The notes beneath the pieces are model-generated. The model made no database searches and was not told where the DNA came from. It was given only the letters and a program-made list of their open reading frames with translations. Positions 1-7,420 of a stretch of DNA of 64,000 nt are shown here, piece after piece (the first letter of the stretch is position 1; every line of letters begins with the position of its first letter). The translations under genes and the position numbers were made by a program. The stretch is from positions 682,001-746,000 of the forward strand of contig NZ_LIPG01000001.1 in the NCBI RefSeq assembly GCF_001905505.1, read 5' to 3'. The DNA comes from Streptomyces sp. CB02058 (GTDB lineage: Bacteria > Actinomycetota > Actinomycetes > Streptomycetales > Streptomycetaceae).

Positions 1-1
1 C

Positions 2-610
2 GGGCTGCGCGAGGTCGTCGGCGAGGGCACCACCTCCGAGGTGCTGATGTCGGGCCCCGGCCACCGCCGCGACACCCCCCTGCCGGGCCAGTCCGGAACC
101 GCGGTGATCATGGGCCGCCAGTGGGGCTACGGAAGCCCCTTCCAGGCCCTGCACAAGCTCCCCGTCGGCACACCCGTCGAGATCACCACGGGGCAGGGCA
201 AGGCGGTCTACAAGGTCACCGGGGTCCGGCGCCCCGGCGACGACCTGCCCGCCCCCCGCGCCCAGGGACAGGGCCGGCTCACGCTGATCACCGCCACCGG
301 CGGCCCCTACACCCCGTCCGACATCCTGCGCGTCGACGCGGAGCTCACCACACCGGTGCAGTCCAACCCGCCCCGCGAGATGCGCCCCGGATGGATCAGC
401 CCGGCCGAGGAGCCGCTCGCCGGCGAGAGCGGTGCCTGGCTCGAGGTCTTCCTCTGGGCGCAGGGACTCCTCGTCGCCGCCCTCCTCGCCACCTGGGCGC
501 TGCGCGTGTGGGGCCGGTGGCAGACCTGGATCACCGCCGTCCCCGTGCTCGGCGCACTCGGCGTCGCCCTGGCCGGTGCCGCCACCCGTCTCCTGCCCAA
601 CCTGCTGTGA
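2..610 (+). CDS. Sortase-fold membrane protein lacking catalytic Cys/His (5' end outside window)
   Basis: The frame is open from the window edge, so the N terminus is missing. The visible part matches class E sortases: a VVGEGTTSEVLMSGPGH segment, LPGQSGTAV, a strand with PVGTPVEI, then LTLITATGG. In active sortases the first core strand ends in GH and the later strand in TC; here these read MGRQ and TATG, so the catalytic His and Cys both appear replaced (Arg and Ala). Two hydrophobic segments follow near the C terminus (around LLVAALLATWAL and VLGALGVALAGAA), so it is a membrane protein with its sortase domain outside the cell. It precedes a PstB-like ATPase by 34 nt, probably in one operon. 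It is probably a non-catalytic sortase-fold protein; the role is unknown. Confidence 0.65.
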   Translation, partial: GLREVVGEGTTSEVLMSGPGHRRDTPLPGQSGTAVIMGRQWGYGSPFQALHKLPVGTPVEITTGQGKAVYKVTGVRRPGDDLPAPRAQGQGRLTLITATGGPYTPSDILRVDAELTTPVQSNPPREMRPGWISPAEEPLAGESGAWLEVFLWAQGLLVAALLATWALRVWGRWQTWITAVPVLGALGVALAGAATRLLPNLL

Positions 611-644
611 CGCTTCCACGACCCGAACGAGGAGTACGCGCCCC

Positions 645-1487
645 ATGACCGACACCGCCGCAGACACCCTGACGCTGCCCCGGACAGCCGCCCCGGGGCC
701 GGGCCTCTCCGCCCCCGCGTCACTCGAAGCCGAGGCGATCTCCGCCTGGTTCGGCGACCACAAGGTCCTCGACCGGGTCTCCCTCACCATGCCCGCCCGC
801 CAGGTCACCGCCCTCATCGGCCCCTCAGGCTGCGGCAAGTCCACCTTCCTGCGCATCCTCAACCGGATGCACGAGCTCATCGGCTCCGCCTCCCTCGCGG
901 GCCGGGTCCTCCTCGACGGCCAGGACATCTACGACCGGGGGCGGCGCCTCACCCACGCCCGCAGGGAGATCGGCATGGTCTTCCAGAAGCCGAACCCCTT
1001 CCCCGCGATGTCGCTGTACGACAACGTCCTGGCCGGCCTGAAGCTCAACGGGGTGAAGGCGTCCAAGGACGGCCGCGACGACCTCGTCGAGGAGTGCCTC
1101 ACCAAGGCGGGACTCTGGAAGGAGGTCAGGGACCGGCTCCGCCAGCCCGGCGGCGCGCTCTCCGGCGGCCAGCAGCAACGCCTCTGCATCGCACGCTCGT
1201 TGGCCGTACGCCCCCGGGTCCTCCTGATGGACGAGCCCTGCTCGGCCCTCGACCCGACTTCCACCCGGCGGATCGAGGAGACCATCCACGACCTGAAGGA
1301 GGAGGTCACCATCGTCATCGTCACGCACAACATGCAGCAGGCCGCCCGCGTCTCCGACGGCTGCGCCTTCTTCCTCGCCGAACAGGGCACCCCGGGCGTG
1401 ATCGTCGAGCACGGACCGACCACGGACATGTTCGAGTCGCCCCAGGACTCCCGGACCTCCGACTACGTCAACGGCCGCTTCGGATGA
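645..1487 (+). CDS. PstB-like phosphate-type ABC transporter ATP-binding protein
   Basis: A 280-residue ABC ATPase. Walker A is GPSGCGKS (near residue 61), the signature LSGGQQQR, and Walker B VLLMDEPCSALDP followed by a switch His in IVTHNMQQAARVSD. FQKPNPFPAMSLYDNV and the final DYVNGRFG are typical of PstB, the cytoplasmic ATPase of phosphate import. The ATG at 645 is chosen because GGAG lies 10 nt upstream; an open frame continues upstream but overlaps the previous gene. No PstA, PstC or PstS is visible, although they could lie before the window. The stop overlaps the next start (ATGA). Because both neighbours are sortase-fold proteins, the substrate may not be phosphate. Confidence 0.85.
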   Translation: MTDTAADTLTLPRTAAPGPGLSAPASLEAEAISAWFGDHKVLDRVSLTMPARQVTALIGPSGCGKSTFLRILNRMHELIGSASLAGRVLLDGQDIYDRGRRLTHARREIGMVFQKPNPFPAMSLYDNVLAGLKLNGVKASKDGRDDLVEECLTKAGLWKEVRDRLRQPGGALSGGQQQRLCIARSLAVRPRVLLMDEPCSALDPTSTRRIEETIHDLKEEVTIVIVTHNMQQAARVSDGCAFFLAEQGTPGVIVEHGPTTDMFESPQDSRTSDYVNGRFG

Positions 1488-2236
1488 GGCCCGGCCGGTC
1501 CGCCGCACTCCTCGCCACCGCAGCGCTGTTCGTGTTCCTCGCGGCCTGCGGTGCGGGGCGGGAGCCCGGGGGAGCGGAGGCCCGGAAGCCGGCAGCCCCG
1601 TACTCCGCCCCGGCCGGCGCGACCGGCACGCCCCCACCCCCGCCGCCCGTCACCACACCGCCCGCACCCGCACCGGCCGTCCCACGGACACCCCCGTCCG
1701 CCGGCGCCGAGCCCTCGGCGGTCGCCGGACCGGACCTCTCGCGTACGACGGCCCCGCCCGCGCCGCCCTCGGGGGAGGCGGCCGGCACCGGCACCGGGGG
1801 CTCGGCAGCCGTGACCCCGAAGTCCTCGTCCGCACCCTCGTCCGCCCCGCCGAGCGCGGCGACCCGCGGCACGGCGACGACGCTCCGGATCGGCGCATGG
1901 TCCGCCCGGGTCGTCCGGGGCGGCCAGGAGGAGGTGGACGCCTGCCAGGACGCGGTGCAGTGGGCCGGGCCGAACTTCGGTGCGGAGAACGGCTACAAGA
2001 TGCGCACGATCGTCGTCGTCGGCCACGACCACTGCGGCTTCCAGCAGTTCGCCACGCTTCCCACCGGCACGCTGGTCACCGTCGACACCCCGCGCGAGAC
2101 CCTGACGTACAAGGTCTACGCCCGCTACCTCACCCCGGGCCGGGGCGCGCCCGCCCACGGCCTGTACTGGGGAGACCTGACCCTCCAGTCCTGCGTGGGC
2201 CCGGACACCGGCTTCACGTACCTCACGCGTGTCTGA
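1484..2236 (+). CDS. Lipoprotein with C-terminal sortase-like domain
   Basis: A 250-residue protein whose ATG overlaps the stop of the ATPase gene. A signal peptide ends in the lipobox LAAC, so it is predicted to be lipid-anchored outside the membrane. A Pro/Ala/Ser-rich linker covers about residues 30-128. The C-terminal domain reads IGAWSARVV, then IVVVGHDHCGF, GTLVTVDT, and finally LTLQSC followed by TYLTR. The His after VVVG, the Cys in LQSC and the final Arg fit a sortase His-Cys-Arg triad, class F-like. A lipid-anchored sortase would be unusual. VVGHDHCG also recalls beta-carbonic anhydrase, but the rest does not fit that family. Probably cotranscribed with the two upstream genes. Confidence 0.6.
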   Translation: MRPGRSAALLATAALFVFLAACGAGREPGGAEARKPAAPYSAPAGATGTPPPPPPVTTPPAPAPAVPRTPPSAGAEPSAVAGPDLSRTTAPPAPPSGEAAGTGTGGSAAVTPKSSSAPSSAPPSAATRGTATTLRIGAWSARVVRGGQEEVDACQDAVQWAGPNFGAENGYKMRTIVVVGHDHCGFQQFATLPTGTLVTVDTPRETLTYKVYARYLTPGRGAPAHGLYWGDLTLQSCVGPDTGFTYLTRV

Positions 2237-2271
2237 GCCGGGGCGGGGGCGGCCCGTTGCTCACAGGTGCC

Positions 2272-2508
2272 TCACGGTGCGGCCGGTGCCTCGAACTCGC
2301 CCTTCTGCGCGCCGTCCATGAAGCAGCGCCAGACGTGTGCGGTGACGACGAAGGGCGGGTTGTCCAGGTCCTCGTTGTCGCGGATGGCGACGCGTCCGCC
2401 GGACAGGAACGCCACTTCCAGGCAGCCGCCCTCGCCCCCGCTCGCGGCCGCCTTGAACCAGTGGGCGGACTGAAGGTCACCTATGGACGGGCGGGGCATG
2501 GGCGTCAT
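2272..2508 (-). CDS. DUF397 domain protein
   Basis: A 78-residue protein with the DUF397 pattern: LQSAHWFKAAASGGEGGCLEVA, RVAIRDNEDLDNPPFVV, and a closing W..F..G...GEFE. The ATG at 2508 shares one base with the stop of the upstream HTH gene (TGATG) and has AAGGAG just before it; a GTG at 2511 is possible. DUF397 proteins are small partners encoded beside XRE/DUF5753 regulators in streptomycetes (the WhiJ and AbaA-type loci) and are thought to modulate them. Biochemical function is not established. Confidence 0.9.
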   Translation of the reverse strand: MTPMPRPSIGDLQSAHWFKAAASGGEGGCLEVAFLSGGRVAIRDNEDLDNPPFVVTAHVWRCFMDGAQKGEFEAPAAP

Positions 2509-3365
2509 CACATCTCCTTGATCGCTCGGTGCAGCAGGCCGGCCGTGTCGTCGGGTGCGAGGGCGATGGCCCGCAGAAGGTCCACTCTGCGCGAGAACCG
2601 TCGCACGTCCGCCCGCTTCTGCACGTAGAGATTGCCGACCTGGGCCTCGGCGTAAACAACCGGATCGTCCTCGTCGAACTCCATCAACGAGAAGGGGCCT
2701 CCGAGTCCTGGGTGGCCGCCCTTGGCGAACGGCACGATCTGGAGCGTGATGTTGGGGAGTTCCGAAACCTTGATCAGATGGCGGAGCTGGTCACGCATGA
2801 CGCCGGTTCCGCCGATGGGGCGCCGGATGACAGCCTCGTCGAGTACGACCCAGAGTTCCAGTGGGTCCTGCGGTCGGGCGAGGCACTCCTGGCGTCGCAG
2901 GCGCAGTTCCACCAACGCATCGATGTCACCGGGGCGTTGGGTGTTCCATGCGTGCAGGACGGCGCGTGCGTAGTCGGGGGTCTGGAGCAAGCCGTGAACC
3001 AGTAGCGGCTCCCAGGCCCTCTCCACGCGTGCGTCGGTCTCCAGGCCCACGTAGATCTCCAGCCCGGACGGGAGTACATCACCGTAGTTCTCCCACCACC
3101 CTGGTGCTTGCGAGCCTTCGAGCATGTCGAGCAGCGCGCCGATCTGATGCTCGTCGGTGACCCCGTACATCCGGCACAGTCGTTTCACATCGTCGGGTTT
3201 CGCCACAGCGCCACCCTTGCCGGTCTCGATGCGCGAGATCCGCGCCATGGAGCAGCCCAATTCCTTGGCCACCGCTTCGCTGCGCTGTCCTGACTGCTCT
3301 CGCAGGCGCCTCAGTTCCGCACCGAGCTGACGTCGGTTCACCGTCGGGCCGTTCACTCGGACCAT
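2508..3365 (-). CDS. XRE-family regulator with DUF5753 domain (WhiJ/AbaA-ORFA type)
   Basis: A 285-residue DNA-binding regulator. The N-terminal helix-turn-helix covers about residues 12-70 (LGAELRRLREQSGQRSEAVA, then CSMARISRIETGKG). The rest is the DUF5753 domain (WWENYGDVLPSGLEIYVGLE, VHGLLQTPDYARAVL, PFSLMEFDEDDPVVYAE). GGAGGAG lies just upstream of the ATG. In Streptomyces such proteins, with a DUF397 partner and an RsbW-like ATPase, act in developmental and antibiotic control. All three parts are present here, with the ATPase divergent. Two palindromes in the shared upstream region (3385-3396, 3475-3508) are candidate binding sites. Confidence 0.9.
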   Translation of the reverse strand: MVRVNGPTVNRRQLGAELRRLREQSGQRSEAVAKELGCSMARISRIETGKGGAVAKPDDVKRLCRMYGVTDEHQIGALLDMLEGSQAPGWWENYGDVLPSGLEIYVGLETDARVERAWEPLLVHGLLQTPDYARAVLHAWNTQRPGDIDALVELRLRRQECLARPQDPLELWVVLDEAVIRRPIGGTGVMRDQLRHLIKVSELPNITLQIVPFAKGGHPGLGGPFSLMEFDEDDPVVYAEAQVGNLYVQKRADVRRFSRRVDLLRAIALAPDDTAGLLHRAIKEM

Positions 3366-3384
3366 CGACCACTCCTCCTGATCC

Positions 3385-3396
3385 CAAGTGCACTTG
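3385..3396. promoter_or_regulatory. 12-bp palindrome near the XRE regulator start
   Basis: CAAGTGCACTTG is a perfect palindrome 20 nt upstream of the XRE regulator. It shares the octamer CACTTGCG with the longer inverted repeat at 3475-3508 (copies start at 3391 and 3489), which suggests one protein binds both. Inferred operator. Confidence 0.4.
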
Positions 3397-3474
3397 CGCG
3401 CCGGGTCACTCGGAGGATGCCAAACCTTTCCTGCCCGGAGTGCACCCAGGAGCCGGGGTTAACCCTTTCGTGTG

Positions 3475-3508
3475 GCGAACTTGCCACGCACTTGCGTGGC
3501 AAGTTCGC
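3475..3508. promoter_or_regulatory. Perfect 15-bp inverted repeat between divergent regulator and ATPase genes
   Basis: The arms are GCGAACTTGCCACGC (3475-3489) and its exact reverse complement (3494-3508), separated by ACTT. It lies about 110 nt upstream of the XRE gene and 97 nt upstream of the ATPase gene. No T-run follows and it lies between divergent starts, so an operator is more likely than a terminator. Probably recognised by the adjacent XRE/DUF5753 protein; this is inference. Confidence 0.55.
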
Positions 3509-3604
3509 GCGGTGACTTGATTGCGAGCGTTGGCAACGCTGCGTAGCGGCCGGTCGCTTGCCCGGCACGCACCGGGGCGGTCGCACAAGCCGGAAGGGTT
3601 CCCC

Positions 3605-4099
3605 ATGCACATCCCGCCCGCCGAAGACCCTCGGCTCGTCTCCCCGTACGGCCTCGACACCCGGCTCGTCATAGGGACCGCCGTGGCGGGGCGCCGTCTG
3701 GTCGTCCCGCTGGTGGGGGACGACCCGGCGGGGGCGGGTGTGGTCCGCCGGGCGGTGCGGCGGCAGTTCGCCGTGTGGCGGACGCCGGAGGAGCCCGCCG
3801 AGGACCTGCTGCTGATCGTCGGCGAACTGGTGGCCAACGCGCTGACGCACTCCGTCCCGCGCCCGCGTTCCGGCCCGTTGCGGGTGTGGGCGGTCGCGGG
3901 GCAGCACCCGGGGGCGGTGCTGGCCGCCGTGGTCGACTCGGGGGCGTACGACCCGCGCCGGCTCCGGCCTCTTTCCGCCGACGATTCGGCCACCCACGGG
4001 CGCGGGCTGCGCATCGTCGCCGAACTGGGCGACCGCTGGGGCCACTTCGCCCACGCGCAGGGCACCTGTGTGTGGGCGGCGCGCGATCTGCGCCCGTGA
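3605..4099 (+). CDS. RsbW-like ATP-binding protein (HATPase_c_2)
   Basis: A 164-residue protein with the GHKL ATPase fold of anti-sigma-factor kinases. The N box reads LLLIVGELVANALTHS; the G1-type region reads VVDSGAYDPRRL, followed by HGRGLRIVAELGDRWG. The ATG at 3605 has GAAGGG upstream; the frame extends upstream to 3521 but only through promoter sequence. Divergent from the XRE/DUF5753-DUF397 pair, completing the three-gene module common in Streptomyces. It may phosphorylate or sequester a regulatory partner; no anti-anti-sigma factor is encoded nearby. Confidence 0.85.
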   Translation: MHIPPAEDPRLVSPYGLDTRLVIGTAVAGRRLVVPLVGDDPAGAGVVRRAVRRQFAVWRTPEEPAEDLLLIVGELVANALTHSVPRPRSGPLRVWAVAGQHPGAVLAAVVDSGAYDPRRLRPLSADDSATHGRGLRIVAELGDRWGHFAHAQGTCVWAARDLRP

Positions 4100-4284
4100 C
4101 CTGACGGACCTTCGACCGCACCTGCCCCACCCTCCACGCGGGCCACGGCCGTGCCGTGGCCCGCCCTTGCCTCCGGACTGTGATGCGTCCTTCATCCGGC
4201 GCGGCCGAGAGCCGCGCCTCCCAGCCATGCCCCCGAACCGAGTGGACCGCTGTTCCTCTCCCGCTCCAGGAAGTCACCGCCACC

Positions 4285-5430
4285 GTGTCCCGGCGCGCGG
4301 AACCGCGGGTGTGGCTGCGTGCCGTCCGCTGGCTGGTCGACACGGCCCGGCTGCACCCACGCGCGTGCGCGACGACGATCGCCGTCGCCCGGGACCTGGC
4401 GGCGCGCATGGACTACACCGAGGGGACGGTGCTCTACGACCTGGCCGGGACGGCCCGCCGGTGCGCGGTGTCGACCGCCACGGTGAAGCGGCACGTCCGC
4501 GTGCTGAGGGAGTTGGGGGCGCTCGCCTGGGTGCGGCACGGGTCGCGGCGCAACCTGCGGCTCCCCGGCCGTTCCTACGCGGGCACGGCGACGATCTACG
4601 CGGCGACCGTCCCCCCGTGGTTCGACGCGTCGAGGGGGCACCGGCTGAGCGGGTCCGGGTACGGGGCGCGGGTCGTCGGCGTCACCGAAGCCGGACGCCG
4701 GGAAGCCGTGGGTGCCGCCCGCCGCACCGGCAACCCGCCGTCCGGCGGCGGCCGTTCGGCGGCTCGTGCACCCCAGTCCCCTGGGCTGTGCCCCCGCGTA
4801 CGGAAAGCCGAGATGGATGGGGGGTCGAACAACACGTCGCACGCGCGCGCGAGGCGCCGGACACGCTCCTCCACCCCGGCCGGTGAACCGGAACGGCCGC
4901 GCCGCAGCCCGTGGCAGGTCGCCCGCGACGTGACGGTGGCCCGGCAGGTACGGCCCCTGGTCGGCTGGACGCAACGGGAGGGGCTGCGACGTCTCGCGTA
5001 CGCGCTGCGTCCGCTCGTCGACCAGGGTCTCGACAGCCACGACATCGCGGCCGAACTGCACGCCTGGTACCTCGACTGGTGCCCCGGGTCCCCGGCCGCG
5101 TACATCACCGCGCAGCTCCGGCGACGCTCCGTTCACGGCCTCCCCGCAGCCGGTCATCGAGACGTGCCGAACGCGGAGTTCGCCGAGGCGGTGACGCGGG
5201 TGCGGGGTGCGGCGGACGGACCCGCCCCCGGCCCGGGGCCGGGTGGGGCGTGCGAGCCGCTGACGATCGAGGGGCTGAGCCGGGCCGAGGTCGTCGATCT
5301 CCGGTCGGCCGGGGCCGCCGATCCCGGGCTCGTGCGCGCGGCCGTCGATCTGCTCGGCGAGGGCGAGGCGCGACGGCTCTACACCCACCACCTCGTCCGG
5401 CGGGCCCTGGCCGGTGGCGTCAGCCGTTGA
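4285..5430 (+). CDS. Streptomyces helix-turn-helix protein of unknown function
   Basis: The GTG at 4285 (residues VSRRAEPRVWLRAVRWLV) has AGGAAG upstream and gives about 381 aa; earlier starts at 4156 and 4174 are possible. A winged-helix-like region near residues 55-95 reads GTARRCAVSTATVKRHVRVLRELGAL, with a basic patch RHGSRRNLRLPGR after it. A variable Ser/Arg-rich middle precedes a second conserved block (ARQVRPLVGWTQREGLRRLAYALRPL, then DSHDIAAELHAW). I recall relatives in many streptomycetes labelled cell-wall protein or replication-initiator-like, neither well founded. The architecture suggests DNA binding. It is not obviously in an operon. Confidence 0.6.
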   Translation: MSRRAEPRVWLRAVRWLVDTARLHPRACATTIAVARDLAARMDYTEGTVLYDLAGTARRCAVSTATVKRHVRVLRELGALAWVRHGSRRNLRLPGRSYAGTATIYAATVPPWFDASRGHRLSGSGYGARVVGVTEAGRREAVGAARRTGNPPSGGGRSAARAPQSPGLCPRVRKAEMDGGSNNTSHARARRRTRSSTPAGEPERPRRSPWQVARDVTVARQVRPLVGWTQREGLRRLAYALRPLVDQGLDSHDIAAELHAWYLDWCPGSPAAYITAQLRRRSVHGLPAAGHRDVPNAEFAEAVTRVRGAADGPAPGPGPGGACEPLTIEGLSRAEVVDLRSAGAADPGLVRAAVDLLGEGEARRLYTHHLVRRALAGGVSR

Positions 5431-5501
5431 CGGGCCGCCGGCACCCCACGGCGTCCCCCGGGGTGGGCCGCCGCAGCGGCCCACCGCGCGGACACGGCCG
5501 G

Positions 5502-7142
5502 TCAGATCCCCGCGGCCGCCGACAGGTCCCGCTTGATGCCGGCCAGCAGCTCCGCCGCCTCGGACCGGGCGGCCGGGAGGGCGGAGGCGTCGGCGACCGG
5601 GACGACGACCTCCAGGTAGCACTTGAGCTTGGGTTCGGTGCCGCTCGGGCGGACGACGACCCGGGCGCCCGCCAGCTGGTAGCGCAGACCGTCCGTGGGC
5701 GGCAGCAGCCCGGAGCCCTGCGACAGGTCCTCGGCCGAGGTGACCGGGAGGCCCGCCAGCGCCGTGGGAGGTGTCTCCCGCAGGCGGCGCATGGCGTCCG
5801 CGATGACCGTGAGGTCCTCCACCCGCACCGACAGCTGGTCCGTGGCGTGCAGACCGTGTTCCAGCGCGAGGTCGTCGAGCAGGTCCAGGAGGGTGCGGCC
5901 CTCCTCCTTCAGTGCCGAGGCCAGCTCGGTGATCAGCAGGGCCGCCGTGATGCCGTCCTTGTCGCGGACGCCCTCCGGGTCCACGCAGTAGCCGAGCGCC
6001 TCCTCGTAGCCGTAGCGCAGGCCCTCGACCCGGGCGATCCACTTGAAGCCCGTCAGCGTCTCCTCGTGGCCGAGACCGGCCTTCGCGGCGATCCGGCCGA
6101 GGAGGGACGAGGACACGATCGACTCGGCGAACACCCCGGAGACGCCGCGGTTCACCAGATGGGCGGCGAGCAGCGAGCCGACCTCGTCGCCGCGCAGCAT
6201 CCGCCAGCCGCCCTCGGCGGAGGCGTCCGGGACGGCCACGGCGCAGCGGTCGGCGTCCGGGTCGTTCGCGATGACGATGTCCGGCCGCGCCCGGCGCGCG
6301 GTCGCGAAGGCGAGATCCATGGCGCCGGGCTCTTCCGGGTTGGGGAAGGCGACGGTGGGGAACGCCGGGTCGGGATCGGCCTGTTCCGCCACGAGCACGG
6401 GCTCGGGGAACCCCGCCCGGGCGAAGGCAGCCGTGAGCACGGCGGTGCCGACGCCGTGCAGCGCGGTGTGGACGGTCCTGGCGGTACGGGGCGAACCGGG
6501 GCTGAGAACGGCGTCCGTACGGGCGAGATACGCCTCCAGGACCTCCTCCCCGAGGGTCTCCCAGCCCGACTCCGGGCGGGGCACGCCGTCGAGCGCGCCG
6601 ACCGCCGCGATGGCGGCGGCGATCTCCGCGTCGGCGGGGGGCACGATCTGCGAGCCGTCGCCGAGATAGACCTTGTAGCCGTTGTCGCGCGGCGGGTTGT
6701 GGCTGGCGGTGACCTCCACGCCCGCGACGGCTCCGAGATGCCGTATGGCGTACGCGAGGACGGGGGTCGGCAGCGGGCGGGGCAGCACGGCGGCGCGCAG
6801 GCCCGCGCCGGTCATCACGGCGGCGGTGTCGCGGGCGAAGTCGGCGGACTTGTAGCGGGCGTCGTAGCCGATGACGACGAGGCCGCCCGCGTCGCCGTTC
6901 GCCTTGAGATACGCGGCGAGGCCGGCGGCCGCGCGGATCACGACCGAGCGGTTCATTCGCATCGGGCCCGCGCCGAGCTCACCGCGCAGACCCGCGGTGC
7001 CGAACTGGAGCGTGCCCGAGAAGCGGTCGGCGAGCGCGTCGAGATCCCCGGCGTCGACGAGTCCGGCGAGCTCCGCGCGCGTGTCGGGGTCCGGGTCCTC
7101 GGCGAGCCAGGCCCTGGCCTGCGTCATGAGGTCCTGCTGCAC
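5502..7142 (-). CDS. Phospho-sugar mutase (phosphomannomutase/phosphoglucomutase)
   Basis: A 546-residue alpha-D-phosphohexomutase that moves phosphate between C1 and C6 of a hexose. The phosphoserine loop is TASHNPP with Ser147; the Mg-binding loop is NDPDADR (about 293-299); sugar-specificity residues fall in GFKWIARV; the C-terminal phosphate-binding loop is RPSGTEPKLK. All four domains are complete. The start is GTG 7142, with AAAGGCGGA upstream. A heptanucleotide tandem repeat lies 16 nt upstream. In this group the gene often sits beside purine nucleoside phosphorylase, as here, so phosphopentose activity (PGM2-like) is a possible alternative. Confidence 0.9.
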   Translation of the reverse strand: MQQDLMTQARAWLAEDPDPDTRAELAGLVDAGDLDALADRFSGTLQFGTAGLRGELGAGPMRMNRSVVIRAAAGLAAYLKANGDAGGLVVIGYDARYKSADFARDTAAVMTGAGLRAAVLPRPLPTPVLAYAIRHLGAVAGVEVTASHNPPRDNGYKVYLGDGSQIVPPADAEIAAAIAAVGALDGVPRPESGWETLGEEVLEAYLARTDAVLSPGSPRTARTVHTALHGVGTAVLTAAFARAGFPEPVLVAEQADPDPAFPTVAFPNPEEPGAMDLAFATARRARPDIVIANDPDADRCAVAVPDASAEGGWRMLRGDEVGSLLAAHLVNRGVSGVFAESIVSSSLLGRIAAKAGLGHEETLTGFKWIARVEGLRYGYEEALGYCVDPEGVRDKDGITAALLITELASALKEEGRTLLDLLDDLALEHGLHATDQLSVRVEDLTVIADAMRRLRETPPTALAGLPVTSAEDLSQGSGLLPPTDGLRYQLAGARVVVRPSGTEPKLKCYLEVVVPVADASALPAARSEAAELLAGIKRDLSAAAGI

Positions 7143-7157
7143 GGTGTCCGCCTTTCT

Positions 7158-7206
7158 GCGGGATGCGGGATGCGGGATGCGGGATGAGGGGTGCGGGATG
7201 AGAGGT
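7158..7206. repeat. Heptanucleotide tandem repeat upstream of the phospho-sugar mutase
   Basis: Seven consecutive 7-nt units, five of them exactly GCGGGAT (plus strand) and two variants (GAGGGGT, GAGAGGT). The array lies 16-64 nt before the GTG start of the mutase gene, in its 5' untranslated or promoter region. Copy number probably varies between strains. Confidence 0.85.
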
Positions 7207-7218
7207 GCGGGGCGGGCC

Positions 7219-7420
7219 GGGGCTCTGCCCCGGGCCCCCGTGCCCCAATCGCCGGCGGGGCTTGATCTGGTGGCCCAGTGTCTTGGGAGGCGGCGCTCCG
7301 GCGCGGGTTTCCGAGGGCTCTGCCCCCGGGCCCCCGCGCCTCGATCGCCGGCGAGGCTGGATACGGCCTCAAACGCCGACGGGGCTGGATGCGGCCTCGT
7401 GCAGCGGCGAGGCTAGATCC
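7219..7420. repeat. Cluster of interspersed GC-rich repeat units
   Basis: Two long near-identical units lie at 7219-7266 and 7313-7362; both contain GGGCTCTGCCCC-type stems and ATCGCCGGCG. Two shorter relatives of the second half lie near 7371-7390 and 7401-7420, the last reaching the end of the nucleoside phosphorylase gene. This resembles the small interspersed intergenic repeats common in Streptomyces genomes. No coding potential is seen. Confidence 0.7.

Noticed and set aside
1990..2236. Beta-carbonic anhydrase, suggested by VVGHDHCG in the lipoprotein
   Set aside because: The zinc-ligand pattern of carbonic anhydrase (CxDxR and HxxC in a larger fold) is missing, whereas the order and spacing of the His, LQSC and final Arg fit a sortase-like barrel.
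3475..3508. Terminator
   Set aside because: The inverted repeat lies between two divergent starts, far from any gene end, so an operator is more plausible.
4192..6042. A 616-codon minus-strand frame opposite the helix-turn-helix gene and part of the mutase gene
   Set aside because: It overlaps two genes with recognisable proteins and has no domain of its own.
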